Below are positions 7,494 through 16,321 of a stretch of DNA of 64,000 nt, piece after piece. This DNA comes from Pseudomonadota bacterium (GTDB taxonomy: Bacteria > Pseudomonadota > Alphaproteobacteria > Rhizobiales > Beijerinckiaceae). The position numbers were made by a program, and so were the translations under genes. The DNA lies in NCBI GenBank assembly GCA_020161575.1, contig JAIUNR010000006.1:62001-126000 (forward strand), given 5' to 3'. The notes below the pieces were generated by a model. That model had not been told where the DNA came from. It worked only from the letters and a program-made list of their open reading frames with translations, and made no database searches. The first letter of the stretch is position 1, and the number at the start of each line of letters is the position of its first letter.

Positions 7494-7991
7494 ATGGAGA
7501 GCCCCGTTCGCTGGAATGACGCCGAAGCGCAGGCGATTATCGACCGGCACAAGGGCCGCGACGGCGCGACCCTGCCGATTCTCCACGCGCTTCAGGCGCG
7601 TTTCGGTTTTGTCGACCGCGCCGTGATTCCGGTTCTTGCGGAGGCGCTGAACCTTTCCAAGGCCGAAATCCACGGCGTTCTGACCTTTTATCACGATTTT
7701 CGGGACACGCCGCCGCAGGGCAGGGTGATCCGGCTGTGCCGCGCGGAGGCGTGCCAGTCGCTCGGCGTCGAGGCTATGCTGGCCGAGTTCTGCGCGAGTA
7801 CGGGCATGAGCCCGGATCAGCCCTCGGCGGAAGGGGTGGTGATCGAAACCGTCTATTGTCTTGGCAATTGCGCGCTCGGCCCTGCCGCCCTGGTGGAGGG
7901 GGAGCTGGTCGGCCGGGTCGATTGCGCCCGGCTCGAAGCCTTGGTCGCGGGGGCGGAACCGGCCGCGATCGCCGCCGGGGAGGCCGTATGA
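7494..7991 (+). CDS. fdsG: NAD-dependent formate dehydrogenase gamma subunit
   Basis: A 165-residue soluble subunit with a thioredoxin-like [2Fe-2S] fold, homologous to NuoE of complex I. The four cluster cysteines are visible at C82 and C87 (CRAEAC) and C122 and C126 (CLGNC). In FdsABG-type formate dehydrogenases this subunit forms part of the diaphorase module with FdsB and carries electrons between formate oxidation in FdsA and NAD+. It is first in fdsG-fdsB-fdsA-fdhD-fdsD, with AGGATG at its start, and its stop overlaps the fdsB start (ATGA). Confidence 0.92.
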   Translation: MESPVRWNDAEAQAIIDRHKGRDGATLPILHALQARFGFVDRAVIPVLAEALNLSKAEIHGVLTFYHDFRDTPPQGRVIRLCRAEACQSLGVEAMLAEFCASTGMSPDQPSAEGVVIETVYCLGNCALGPAALVEGELVGRVDCARLEALVAGAEPAAIAAGEAV

Positions 7992-9565
7992 GCGCCCCTT
8001 CACGCATTTTCGTGCCGCGCGACGCAGCCGCGCTCTCGGTGGGGGCGGAAAGCGTCGCCACGGCAATCGGTCGCGAAGCCGATAAACGGGGAATCGCCGT
8101 TGAAATCGTGCGGACGGGCTCGCGCGGCATGCTCTGGCTCGAACCGCTGGTCGAGGTGGAGAGTGCGCGGGGGCGCTTCGCCTTCGGTCCCGTCCGGCCC
8201 GGCGATGTCGGCAGCCTGTTCGAGGCCGGTTTCGCCGTGCCGGATTCTCCCGCCGCGCGGGCGCATCCCCTGGCGCTGGGGGAGACGGAGAAGCTCGATT
8301 GGCTCTCGCGCCAGCAAAGGCTGAGTTTCGCGCGGGTTGGGGTGAGCGATCCGCTCTCGCTTGCCGATTACCGCAAGGCGGGCGGGCTCAAGGGGCTGGA
8401 ACGGGCCGTGGCGCTGTCCGGCGCCGAGATCGTCGAGGCCGTGCGCGCCTCGGGCCTACGCGGACGGGGCGGGGCCGGGTTTCCGACGGGGATCAAGTGG
8501 AAAACCGTGCTCGATGCCAAGGTCGGGCAGAAATACGTCGTCTGCAATGCCGATGAGGGCGATAGCGGCACCTTCGCGGACCGGATGCTGATGGAGGGCG
8601 ATCCTTTCCTCATCATCGAGGGCATGGCGATCGCGGGGCTCGCCGTGGGCGCGACGAAGGGCTTCATCTATATCCGCTCCGAATATCCCCATGCCTTCCG
8701 CGCGATGGAAGAGGCGATCGCGATCGCGACCGAGGCGGGGGTGATCGGCGCCGACATGCTCTCCACCGGGCGCGCTTTCCATCTCGAGGCGCGGCTCGGC
8801 GCCGGTGCCTATATCTGCGGCGAGGAAACCGCGCTGCTCGAAAGCCTCGAAGGCCGCCGCGGGGTTGTGCGGGCGAAGCCGCCTCTGCCCGCGCTACAGG
8901 GGCTGTTCGGCAAGCCCACCATCGTCAACAACGTGCTGAGCTTTGCCGCCGTGCCCTTCATCCTTTCCGAAGGCGCCGAGGCCTATGCGCATTACGGCAT
9001 GGGCCGCTCGCGCGGGACCCTTCCGGTCCAGCTCGGCGGCAATGTGAAGCGCGGCGGGCTGATCGAGCTTGCCTTCGGCGCCAGCCTGCGCAGCCTCATC
9101 GAGGATTTCGGCGGCGGCACGCTTTCCGGCCGCCCGGTGCGCGCGGTACAGGTCGGCGGGCCGCTCGGCGCCTATCTCCCCGAGAGCCAGCTCGATACGC
9201 CGCTCGATTACGAGGCCCTTGCCGCGATCGACGCGATGCTCGGGCATGGCGGCATCGTCGTCTTCGACGACAGGGTGGATATGGCGCGGCAGGCCAAATT
9301 CGCCTTCGATTTCTGCGCGAAGGAGAGCTGCGGCAAATGCACGCCGTGCCGGATCGGCGCGGTGCGCGGCAGCGAGAGCGTCCAGCGGGTCATCGCGGGG
9401 ATCGAGCGCGAGAAGAACCTTGCCCTGCTCGATGATCTCAATCGTCTCATGACCGACGCTTCGCTCTGCGCGATGGGCGGGCTGACGCCGATGCCGGTGA
9501 TGAGCGCGATGAAGCATTTTCCCGAGGATTTCCGCCGGCCTGTCATGGCGGCGGCAGCGGAATGA
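7988..9565 (+). CDS. fdsB: NAD-dependent formate dehydrogenase beta subunit (NuoF-like)
   Basis: A 525-residue flavoprotein of the 51-kDa complex-I family. After a roughly 100-residue thioredoxin-like N-terminal part come the FMN/NAD(H) motifs GRGGAGFPTGIKW and CNADEGDSGTF, the segment GAGAYICGEETALLES, and the [4Fe-4S] motif ESCGKCTPCR (cysteines near residues 447-453). It binds FMN and reduces NAD+ with electrons from FdsA and FdsG in the cytoplasm. The start ATG at 7988 overlaps the fdsG stop, which is why the longer upstream reading is not used. Confidence 0.92.
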   Translation: MSAPSRIFVPRDAAALSVGAESVATAIGREADKRGIAVEIVRTGSRGMLWLEPLVEVESARGRFAFGPVRPGDVGSLFEAGFAVPDSPAARAHPLALGETEKLDWLSRQQRLSFARVGVSDPLSLADYRKAGGLKGLERAVALSGAEIVEAVRASGLRGRGGAGFPTGIKWKTVLDAKVGQKYVVCNADEGDSGTFADRMLMEGDPFLIIEGMAIAGLAVGATKGFIYIRSEYPHAFRAMEEAIAIATEAGVIGADMLSTGRAFHLEARLGAGAYICGEETALLESLEGRRGVVRAKPPLPALQGLFGKPTIVNNVLSFAAVPFILSEGAEAYAHYGMGRSRGTLPVQLGGNVKRGGLIELAFGASLRSLIEDFGGGTLSGRPVRAVQVGGPLGAYLPESQLDTPLDYEALAAIDAMLGHGGIVVFDDRVDMARQAKFAFDFCAKESCGKCTPCRIGAVRGSESVQRVIAGIEREKNLALLDDLNRLMTDASLCAMGGLTPMPVMSAMKHFPEDFRRPVMAAAAE

Positions 9566-9575
9566 GGTGCCTTCC

Positions 9576-12437
9576 ATGAGCCTCGTACAGGAACTCGATT
9601 ACGGAACCCCGGCGCGGATCTCGGAGAAGACCGTCACCCTCACCATCGACGGCATGCCTGTGCGCGTGCCGGCCGGCACGTCGGTGATGGCGGCGGCGAT
9701 GCATCTGGGCACGAAAATCCCCAAGCTCTGCGCGACCGACAGCCTCGAACCCTTCGGCTCCTGCCGGCTCTGCCTCGTCGAGATCGAGGGAAGGCGCGGC
9801 ACGCCGGCCTCCTGCACCACGCTTGCGGAAGAGGGAATGGTGGTGCGCACGCAGACACCGGCGCTCGCCAAGCTGCGCAAGGGCGTGATGGAACTCTACA
9901 TTTCCGATCACCCGCTCGATTGCCTTACCTGCTCGGCCAATGGTGATTGCGAGTTGCAGGACATGGCCGGGGCGGTGGGGCTGCGCGAAGTGCGCTACGC
10001 GCCGGGCGCCAACCATTTCGAAGCCGCATCGCCGCTCGCGCTGCCGAAGGACGAGAGCAACCCCTATTTCACCTATGATCCCGCCAAATGCATCGTATGC
10101 AATCGTTGCGTACGCGCCTGCGAGGAGGTTCAGGGCACCTTTGCGCTCACGATTTCCGGCAGGGGCTTCGACAGCCGCGTCTCGGCGGGGGGGATGGATT
10201 TCCTCGGCTCCGAATGCGTTTCCTGCGGCGCCTGCGTGCAGGCCTGCCCCACGGCGACGCTGAACGAGAAAAGCGTGATCGAGCATGGCACGCCCGAGCA
10301 TTCCAAGGTGACGACCTGCGCCTATTGCGGGGTCGGCTGCTCTTTCAAGGCCGAGATGCAGGGCGACAAGCTCATCCGCATGGTGCCTTACAAGGAAGGC
10401 AAGGCGAATGAGGGGCATTCCTGCGTCAAGGGCCGCTTCGCCTGGGGCTATGCGACACATCAGGACCGCATCACGAAACCCATGATCCGCGCGAAGATCA
10501 CCGATCCCTGGCGCGAGGTGAGCTGGGAGGAGGCAATCGGCCATGCCGCCGCCGAGTTCCGGCGTATCCAGGCGGCCTATGGTCGGGAATCGCTGGGCGC
10601 GGTGACTTCCTCGCGCTGCACGAACGAGGAGGTCTTCCTCGTCCAGAAGCTGGTGCGCGCGGCCTTCGGCAACAACAATGTCGATACCTGCGCGCGGGTA
10701 TGCCATTCGCCGACCGGCTACGGGCTCTCGACCGCCTTCGGCACCTCGGCGGGGACGCAGGATTTCAGATCGGTGGCGAAGGCGGATGTCATCCTGCTGA
10801 TCGGCGCCAACCCGACGGACGGGCATCCCGTTTTCGCCTCGCGCCTCAAGAAGCGCCTGCGCGAGGGCGCAAGGCTGATCGTGATCGACCCGCGGCGGAT
10901 CGATCTCGTGAAGTCGCCGCATATCGCGGCGGCCCACCATCTCCAGCTTCGCCCTGGCACCAATGTCGCGCTGGTCAACGCGCTTGCGCATGTCATCGTC
11001 ACTGAAGGGTTGGCGAAGGAGGATTTCGTCCGCGCCCGCTGCGATTCCGCCGATTTCGAGAGCTGGGCCCGCTTCATCGCGGAGGATCGCAATTCGCCCG
11101 AGGCGAGCGAGGTCCATACCGGCGTGCCGGCGCTCGATGTGCGTGCGGCGGCCCGGCTTTTCGCGGCCGGTGGCAACGGCGCGATCTATTACGGTCTCGG
11201 CGTCACCGAGCATAGCCAGGGCTCGACCATGGTGATGGGCATGGCCAACCTTGCCATGGCGACCGGCAATATCGGGCGCGAGGGCGTCGGTGTGAACCCT
11301 TTGCGCGGCCAGAACAACGTGCAAGGCTCGTGCGATATGGGCTCGTTCCCGCATGAATTCTCGGGCTACCGGCACGTTTCGGACGAGGCGACGCGCCAGA
11401 GCTTCGAGGCGCTCTGGGGCGTTTCCCTCGATACCGAGCCGGGCCTGCGCATCCCCAACATGTTCGACGAAGCTGTCGGCGGGCGCTTCAAGGGCCTGTA
11501 TGTGCAGGGCGAGGATCTCGCGCAATCCGACCCCAATACCCAGCACGTGACGGATGGCCTTTCCGCCATGGAATGCGTCGTCGTGCAGGATCTCTTCCTC
11601 AACGAGACCGCGAAATACGCGCATGTCTTCCTGCCCGGCGCTTCCTTCCTGGAAAAGGACGGCACCTTCACCAATGCCGAGCGGCGGATAAACCGCGTGC
11701 GCCAGGTCATGCCGCCGCTCTCCGGCAAGGCCGAATGGCAGGTGACGGCGGAACTCTCCGCCGCGCTGGGCTATCCGATGGATTATGCGCATCCTTCCGA
11801 GATCATGGACGAGATCGCGCGGCTGACGCCGAGCTTCGCCGGTGTCTCCTATGCGAAGCTCGAAGCGATGGGCTCGCTCCAATGGCCGTGCAACGACAAG
11901 GCGCCACAGGGCACGCCCCTGATGCATGTCGATCATTTCGTGCGTGGCAAGGGGCGTTTCATGCTCACCGAATACGTGCCGACCGAGGAGCGTTCGGGGC
12001 CGCGTTTCCCGCTGCTGCTCACAACCGGGCGCATCCTGTCGCAATACAATGTCGGCGCGCAGACCCGGCGTACCGCGAACAATGCCTGGCATGACGAGGA
12101 TCTGCTGGAAATTCACCCGTTCGATGCGCAGAATCGCGGGTTGAAGGATGGCGATCTCGTGCTGGTGGTGAGCCGCTCCGGTGAGATCGCGCTGCGGGCG
12201 CAGATCACGGATCGCGTCCAGCCGGGGATCGTCTACACCACCTTCCACCACGCCGAGACCGGCGCCAATGTCATCACCACGGATTATTCGGATTGGGCGA
12301 CCAATTGCCCGGAATACAAGGTGACGGCGGTCGAGGTTCGGCGGACCAATTACTATTCGAAATGGCAGGTCGCCAATCGCGAGGAAAGCCCGCGCCATCG
12401 CGCCATCGCTGGCCATGTCCCCAACGCGGCCGAGTGA
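9576..12437 (+). CDS. fdsA: NAD-dependent formate dehydrogenase alpha subunit (molybdenum catalytic subunit)
   Basis: A 953-residue catalytic subunit that oxidises formate to CO2. In order it shows an N-terminal [2Fe-2S] ferredoxin domain (CATDSLEPFGSCRLC), a NuoG-type His/Cys cluster (HPLDCLTCSANGDC), two ferredoxin-type [4Fe-4S] motifs (CIVCNRCVRAC and CVSCGACVQAC), the CAYCGVGC cluster of the molybdopterin domain, and the bis-MGD domain. The active-site region DTCARVCHSPT places the molybdenum-ligating cysteine at about residue 376, so this is a cysteine and not a selenocysteine enzyme. ATG 9576 has GAGG upstream; a GTG three codons earlier is an alternative. The length is normal for the family. 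Confidence 0.94.
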   Translation: MSLVQELDYGTPARISEKTVTLTIDGMPVRVPAGTSVMAAAMHLGTKIPKLCATDSLEPFGSCRLCLVEIEGRRGTPASCTTLAEEGMVVRTQTPALAKLRKGVMELYISDHPLDCLTCSANGDCELQDMAGAVGLREVRYAPGANHFEAASPLALPKDESNPYFTYDPAKCIVCNRCVRACEEVQGTFALTISGRGFDSRVSAGGMDFLGSECVSCGACVQACPTATLNEKSVIEHGTPEHSKVTTCAYCGVGCSFKAEMQGDKLIRMVPYKEGKANEGHSCVKGRFAWGYATHQDRITKPMIRAKITDPWREVSWEEAIGHAAAEFRRIQAAYGRESLGAVTSSRCTNEEVFLVQKLVRAAFGNNNVDTCARVCHSPTGYGLSTAFGTSAGTQDFRSVAKADVILLIGANPTDGHPVFASRLKKRLREGARLIVIDPRRIDLVKSPHIAAAHHLQLRPGTNVALVNALAHVIVTEGLAKEDFVRARCDSADFESWARFIAEDRNSPEASEVHTGVPALDVRAAARLFAAGGNGAIYYGLGVTEHSQGSTMVMGMANLAMATGNIGREGVGVNPLRGQNNVQGSCDMGSFPHEFSGYRHVSDEATRQSFEALWGVSLDTEPGLRIPNMFDEAVGGRFKGLYVQGEDLAQSDPNTQHVTDGLSAMECVVVQDLFLNETAKYAHVFLPGASFLEKDGTFTNAERRINRVRQVMPPLSGKAEWQVTAELSAALGYPMDYAHPSEIMDEIARLTPSFAGVSYAKLEAMGSLQWPCNDKAPQGTPLMHVDHFVRGKGRFMLTEYVPTEERSGPRFPLLLTTGRILSQYNVGAQTRRTANNAWHDEDLLEIHPFDAQNRGLKDGDLVLVVSRSGEIALRAQITDRVQPGIVYTTFHHAETGANVITTDYSDWATNCPEYKVTAVEVRRTNYYSKWQVANREESPRHRAIAGHVPNAAE

Positions 12438-12441
12438 CGCG

Positions 12442-13278
12442 ATGATGCACCCCGGCGCGCGGGCGGTCGAGGCGCGAAGACTCACCTATGGCGCAAACCT
12501 CGAGGCCGCGCATGAGATCGCGGTTCCGATCGAGGCGCCGGTCAATATCGTCTATGGCGGCATTCCGCATGTCGTGCTGATGGCGACGCCGGACAGGCTG
12601 GATGACCTCGCCGTCGGGTTCAGCCTCACCGAAGGGATCGCGACGCATCCGGGCGATCTTCGCGCGATGGAGATCGAGACCGCGCCGGAGGGGATCAGCG
12701 TGCGGATCGATCTCGCCCCCGAGGCGATGAAGCGCTTCCTCGCGCGGCGGCGCAACATGGCCGGGCGCACGAGCTGCGGTCTGTGCGGGCTGGAGGATCT
12801 GGCGCAGCTGCGCCTCGCGCGGCCGGGGAGGGGCAAGGCGAACACGCCAGTCGCACCGGCCGCCATCGCGCGCGCGCTGGCAGCGCTGCCGTGCCTTCAG
12901 CCGCTCAACGAGGCAACACGGGGTGTTCATGGCGCGGCCTGGTTCGCGCGCGATGGTACGCCGGTTCTCGCGCGCGAGGATGTCGGGCGTCACAATGCAC
13001 TCGACAAGATGATCGGTGCCTGCCTTGCCGGCAAGATTGCGGCGCAGGCCGGTTTCGCGGTGATCACCTCGCGCTGTTCGTTCGAGATGATCGAGAAGGC
13101 GGCCTTGTTCGGCGCCGATACGCTTGTCGCCATTTCCGCCCCGACCTCGCTCGCGATCGAGCGGGCGCTGGCGCTGGGAATCACGCTGATCGGCGTGGCG
13201 CGCGCGGATGGCGCGCTGGTTTTCACTGAGGCAGCCGGGGATCACGCGGCAAGGATTGTGCAGGAGCAGGAAGCATGA
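12442..13278 (+). CDS. fdhD: formate dehydrogenase accessory sulfurtransferase
   Basis: A 278-residue FdhD/FdsC-family protein. FdhD takes sulfur from a cysteine desulfurase and transfers it to the molybdenum cofactor, making formate dehydrogenase active. The CxxC motif (SCGLCGLEDL, near residue 112) and the conserved segments REDVGRHNALDK and VITSRCSFEMIEKAA are present. Two adjacent ATGs at 12442 and 12445 follow the fdsA stop by 4 bp. An in-frame ATG at 12415 would overlap fdsA and is possible. Its position between fdsA and fdsD is typical for fds operons. Confidence 0.9.
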   Translation: MMHPGARAVEARRLTYGANLEAAHEIAVPIEAPVNIVYGGIPHVVLMATPDRLDDLAVGFSLTEGIATHPGDLRAMEIETAPEGISVRIDLAPEAMKRFLARRRNMAGRTSCGLCGLEDLAQLRLARPGRGKANTPVAPAAIARALAALPCLQPLNEATRGVHGAAWFARDGTPVLAREDVGRHNALDKMIGACLAGKIAAQAGFAVITSRCSFEMIEKAALFGADTLVAISAPTSLAIERALALGITLIGVARADGALVFTEAAGDHAARIVQEQEA

Positions 13279-13529
13279 GCGAGACCAGCCAGGCCGAAGC
13301 CGAGCATCTGGCGAAACTTGCGCGCATGGCGGGGCAGATCGCCGATTTCTTCGAGGCCTATTCCGATGAGGAGGCGAAGGCCGCCATCGCCGCGCATATC
13401 AACAAGTTCTGGCCTCGCCGGATGCGCGACGATCTTCTCAACCATTTCGCGCAAGACGATGCGCGACTTCATCCCCTGGTGCTTGCCGCGCTGCCGGGCG
13501 TTCGGCCTGGCAGCGCGGTGCGGCGCTGA
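13275..13529 (+). CDS. fdsD: formate dehydrogenase delta subunit
   Basis: An 84-residue protein matching FdsD: LAKLARMAGQIADFFEAY, then INKFWPRRMRDDLL and HPLVLAALPGVR. FdsD is needed for activity of the FdsABG complex, although its exact part in assembly or cofactor handling is not settled. It is the last gene of the operon and its ATG overlaps the fdhD stop (ATGA). The M48-type peptidase gene converges on it, with only 24 bp between the two stops. Confidence 0.9.
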   Translation: MSETSQAEAEHLAKLARMAGQIADFFEAYSDEEAKAAIAAHINKFWPRRMRDDLLNHFAQDDARLHPLVLAALPGVRPGSAVRR

Positions 13530-13553
13530 CGTCCTTCCCTTGGGGGCTTTCGC

Positions 13554-15332
13554 TCAGGGGGCGAGCACGTAGCTCAGGGTGGAGAAGAACTGCATGTCCT
13601 TGAGATTGTGCGAGAGGCTTTGCTCACGCGCGACGAAGGCGTAGCGCTTGCCGGTTTCCAGCTTGCCGGAAGGCTGGATCTGCATCGTCTCGGCGCGGGT
13701 GCGCAGCACCAGCATCTCGCCATTCGGTCCGCGCACGAGCACCGGAATCTCGCCTGCGACTTCCGGGATCTTGCGCGCGAGCTCGGGGTCGGTGGGGCGG
13801 CCGACGGAGACAACCGTGCCATGCAGCCGCGCGATCTTGCCGTTATACAGGCTGGGCTTGGGGAAGTTCGCCTTGAGTTCCTGAAGCATCTGCCCATGGA
13901 TCGCGCCGAAATCGGCGAAGGTGATGTTCCAGTCCGGCCAGCGCGTATCACGGCGGACATGATCGGCCGAGTTGAGCATCAATTCGCTCCAAGCGGCGTT
14001 GCACTGGCCCTTGCTCTGGCAATGCTTGAGGCCACCTTCGTTGAAGAACCTTTCCGCCGATGCCTGATAGCGCGCGGTATGGTTGTGGATCTCATGCGCG
14101 ATGCCCGGCCCGAAGGCCGCGCCGAACTTCTTCTCGCCCGGCGCATAGACCATCACCGCGCCATTGCCGACATCGAGCTTGCCCACGCGGAGCTGGCGCA
14201 ACATGGCCCAGGCGTAATCATCCGCGGACATCCCGTGCAGGTTTTTGACGATCAGTGTGACGATCTCGACATTGTTCTTTTCGGCATGTTCGAAAAACTG
14301 CTTCTCGAACGCCGCCAGGGTCGTGGGATCGAGGAGACCGGCTTCGTCATAGATGAAGCGCGAGAATTTCGAGGGGATGGCCTGCGCATCGGGACGGGGC
14401 AGGATCGCCGGCTGTCCGGCGGCGGCCTGCGGCGGGGGTTCCGCCGGAGCCGCGGCAACGGGCGGCGTCGTGGTCTTCGGAATGGCTACGATCGGGGCCG
14501 AGGGGGCTGGCGAAGGGGCTGGCTGCTGTTGCGCGACGGCGGGCGTGTCCGCTTCGCATCGGCCTGTGCGCTGCTCGCAAGCCTCGTGCCAGCCCGCTTC
14601 GATGGCGGCAACACGGCGGGCGCGACCGGGATGGGTCGGCCCGTCGGCTTCCGGCACGAGGGTTTCGATGGCGCGGCGCGCATCGGCAAGCGAGGCGCCC
14701 ATCTTCTGGAGCACGAAGCCGGAGAACTTGTCCGCCTCCAGCTCGATCGGCGGCTGGCTGCCGCCGGCAAGCAGCGTATGCCCGGAGAGGTGATGGCCGA
14801 CCTCATGCGCCATGATCGAGATCGGCGCCCAGTCGCTGTTGCGCGTGGCTTCGCGCACGAGCTGCATGAAGCGCGTGTTGTAGGCGATCACGCGGCGCGG
14901 TATCTTCTTGTCGTCCAGCACGATCAGCGCGGCGGCATTGGGCACCGGCCCTTCGACGACCTCGAAATTCTGCGGCAGGCCGGTAAAGCGCATGATTTCG
15001 CGCACCACATCCCGTGCGCCGCCCTGCGAGGCGAAGTTGAGCGCCTTGGCGTTCACCTTGATGGGGGAGCCGTCATAGGAACATGCTTCGAGCAGGCTCG
15101 CGACCTCCGCCACCAGTTCCGCCTGGCTCGGTGACTTGGCCGGCGAAGCCTGCGCGAGCCGGATGGGCGCCGCCGTTTCCGGCGCGCATTGCTGCGCATG
15201 GACAGGCTGGATCGTGACCATGCCGCGGGGCCAGAGCTTCAAGGATTCCCCGGCCAGTGCCGAGCCGGTAAGGGCGAAGCTCGAGAAGAGCGCGGTGGTC
15301 AGCGCGAGGCTGGAACGGTTGAAGGCAACCAT
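13554..15332 (-). CDS. secreted M48-type metallopeptidase fused to a TPM domain
   Basis: A 592-residue exported protein. A signal peptide covers about residues 1-27 (ALTGSALAG). A zinc-peptidase domain follows, with HEVGH at 176-180 and the third ligand probably in PIELEAD (E199). A Pro/Ala/Gln-rich linker (about 265-330) leads to a TPM-like domain (FIYDEAGLLDPTTLAAFEKQF, then EIVTLIVKN and RQLRVGKLDVGNGAVMVYAP), where TPM denotes the YgcG/Psb32 fold. A beta-rich C-terminal part ends it. It is probably periplasmic, with a role in envelope protein turnover. The peptidase-TPM combination is unusual, and the activity of the TPM part is unknown. It converges with the fds operon. Confidence 0.8.
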   Translation of the reverse strand: MVAFNRSSLALTTALFSSFALTGSALAGESLKLWPRGMVTIQPVHAQQCAPETAAPIRLAQASPAKSPSQAELVAEVASLLEACSYDGSPIKVNAKALNFASQGGARDVVREIMRFTGLPQNFEVVEGPVPNAAALIVLDDKKIPRRVIAYNTRFMQLVREATRNSDWAPISIMAHEVGHHLSGHTLLAGGSQPPIELEADKFSGFVLQKMGASLADARRAIETLVPEADGPTHPGRARRVAAIEAGWHEACEQRTGRCEADTPAVAQQQPAPSPAPSAPIVAIPKTTTPPVAAAPAEPPPQAAAGQPAILPRPDAQAIPSKFSRFIYDEAGLLDPTTLAAFEKQFFEHAEKNNVEIVTLIVKNLHGMSADDYAWAMLRQLRVGKLDVGNGAVMVYAPGEKKFGAAFGPGIAHEIHNHTARYQASAERFFNEGGLKHCQSKGQCNAAWSELMLNSADHVRRDTRWPDWNITFADFGAIHGQMLQELKANFPKPSLYNGKIARLHGTVVSVGRPTDPELARKIPEVAGEIPVLVRGPNGEMLVLRTRAETMQIQPSGKLETGKRYAFVAREQSLSHNLKDMQFFSTLSYVLAP

Positions 15333-15361
15333 ACGGACTTCCTTTCAGGCAGCGTGAAAAG

Positions 15362-16150
15362 CTAGATTATTTTCGCGATGATGAGTTTCACGAGGAGCAG
15401 GGCATAAAGGTAGATCAGCCCCTTCTTGGCGAGGACAAAGACCAGCGCCGCCAGCGCCGGCCACCAGAATTGCCGCCGCCAATCGATACGGAAGAACTGG
15501 CCGAAGGCAAGAAATACGATCGTCGCCTCGATCGCATCCATGTAATAGCTGGAATAAAAGCGGTGCAGCTTGGCGAATGCTGGCGAATAGAACGCCATCA
15601 GCACCAACTGGTTCGCGATACTCGCCACGAGGATCACGAAATGCGTATAGACCGCGAGCACGCCATGCTCGATCACCCGGTAATTCAGCCGCCGCCAGAA
15701 GACGAGGTTCGAGGCGATCAGCAACGCGACGATGCCGAGCGAAAAGCTCCATTGGCTGTAGGAACGGATGATCTCCATCGCGCGGCTGACAACCGCGTTG
15801 GAACTGTCGAGATAGCGCGTGCGCGCCAGGATCAACAGCAGCACGACAATCGCGCTCAACAGCAGCTTGAGCGGATGCACATGCTTCTTGCGCGCGCCAA
15901 GCACGTAATCGCGTGCGACAAGCCCCGGCGCGCGGATGACGGCGAAGGCGGATTTGACGAGATCCCCCTCGAAATAGCGCATCTTCTCCCAGACTTCCGA
16001 GCGGATCTCGCCGAAGCCCAGCCTGTTGACTCGTTTCTGCCCGCAACGGCCGCAAAACGGCGTTTCCAGCGGCGCCCCGCAATTGCGGCATGACGGGGCG
16101 GAAAAATCCTCCTCGTCCATCGAGCGGGCGGCGGGTGTTTCCGGGCGCAT
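15362..16150 (-). CDS. DUF3667-like zinc-ribbon membrane protein
   Basis: A 262-residue protein with an N-terminal zinc ribbon (CRNCGAPLETPFCGRCGQK, two CxxC pairs near residues 16-33). A soluble stretch of about 60 residues follows, then four or five transmembrane helices to the C-terminus. This layout matches DUF3667 proteins, whose function is unknown. The ATG at the complement of 16148-16150 is preceded by AAGGA and is preferred over an upstream TTG. It lies 29 bp downstream of the peptidase start on the same strand but is separated from the pilus operon by about 170 bp. Confidence 0.7.
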   Translation of the reverse strand: MRPETPAARSMDEEDFSAPSCRNCGAPLETPFCGRCGQKRVNRLGFGEIRSEVWEKMRYFEGDLVKSAFAVIRAPGLVARDYVLGARKKHVHPLKLLLSAIVVLLLILARTRYLDSSNAVVSRAMEIIRSYSQWSFSLGIVALLIASNLVFWRRLNYRVIEHGVLAVYTHFVILVASIANQLVLMAFYSPAFAKLHRFYSSYYMDAIEATIVFLAFGQFFRIDWRRQFWWPALAALVFVLAKKGLIYLYALLLVKLIIAKII

Positions 16151-16321
16151 CGGGCGTTCCTTCTGGAGCAATCCCGTTCTTCATAGGGAGATTTGGAACC
16201 GTGTCAGCCAGGAGTGCCTCGTTCGTAAGCAAATATCCGCATTTGCAACGCTCTTAGCCGGGGCATCATGCGCGCAATGTGCGCTAGCGCACATCAAGCG
16301 GCGCGGCTTCGTGCCTGTCCC

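Noticed and set aside
9543-12485. 980-codon open frame on the minus strand
   Set aside because: It is the antisense shadow of fdsA, whose protein has all expected cofactor motifs. The antisense product is Arg/His/Ala-rich with no recognisable domain; high GC makes long antisense frames common here.
13608-15134. 508-codon plus-strand frame
   Set aside because: Antisense of the M48-TPM gene, with no signal, domain or ribosome-binding site.
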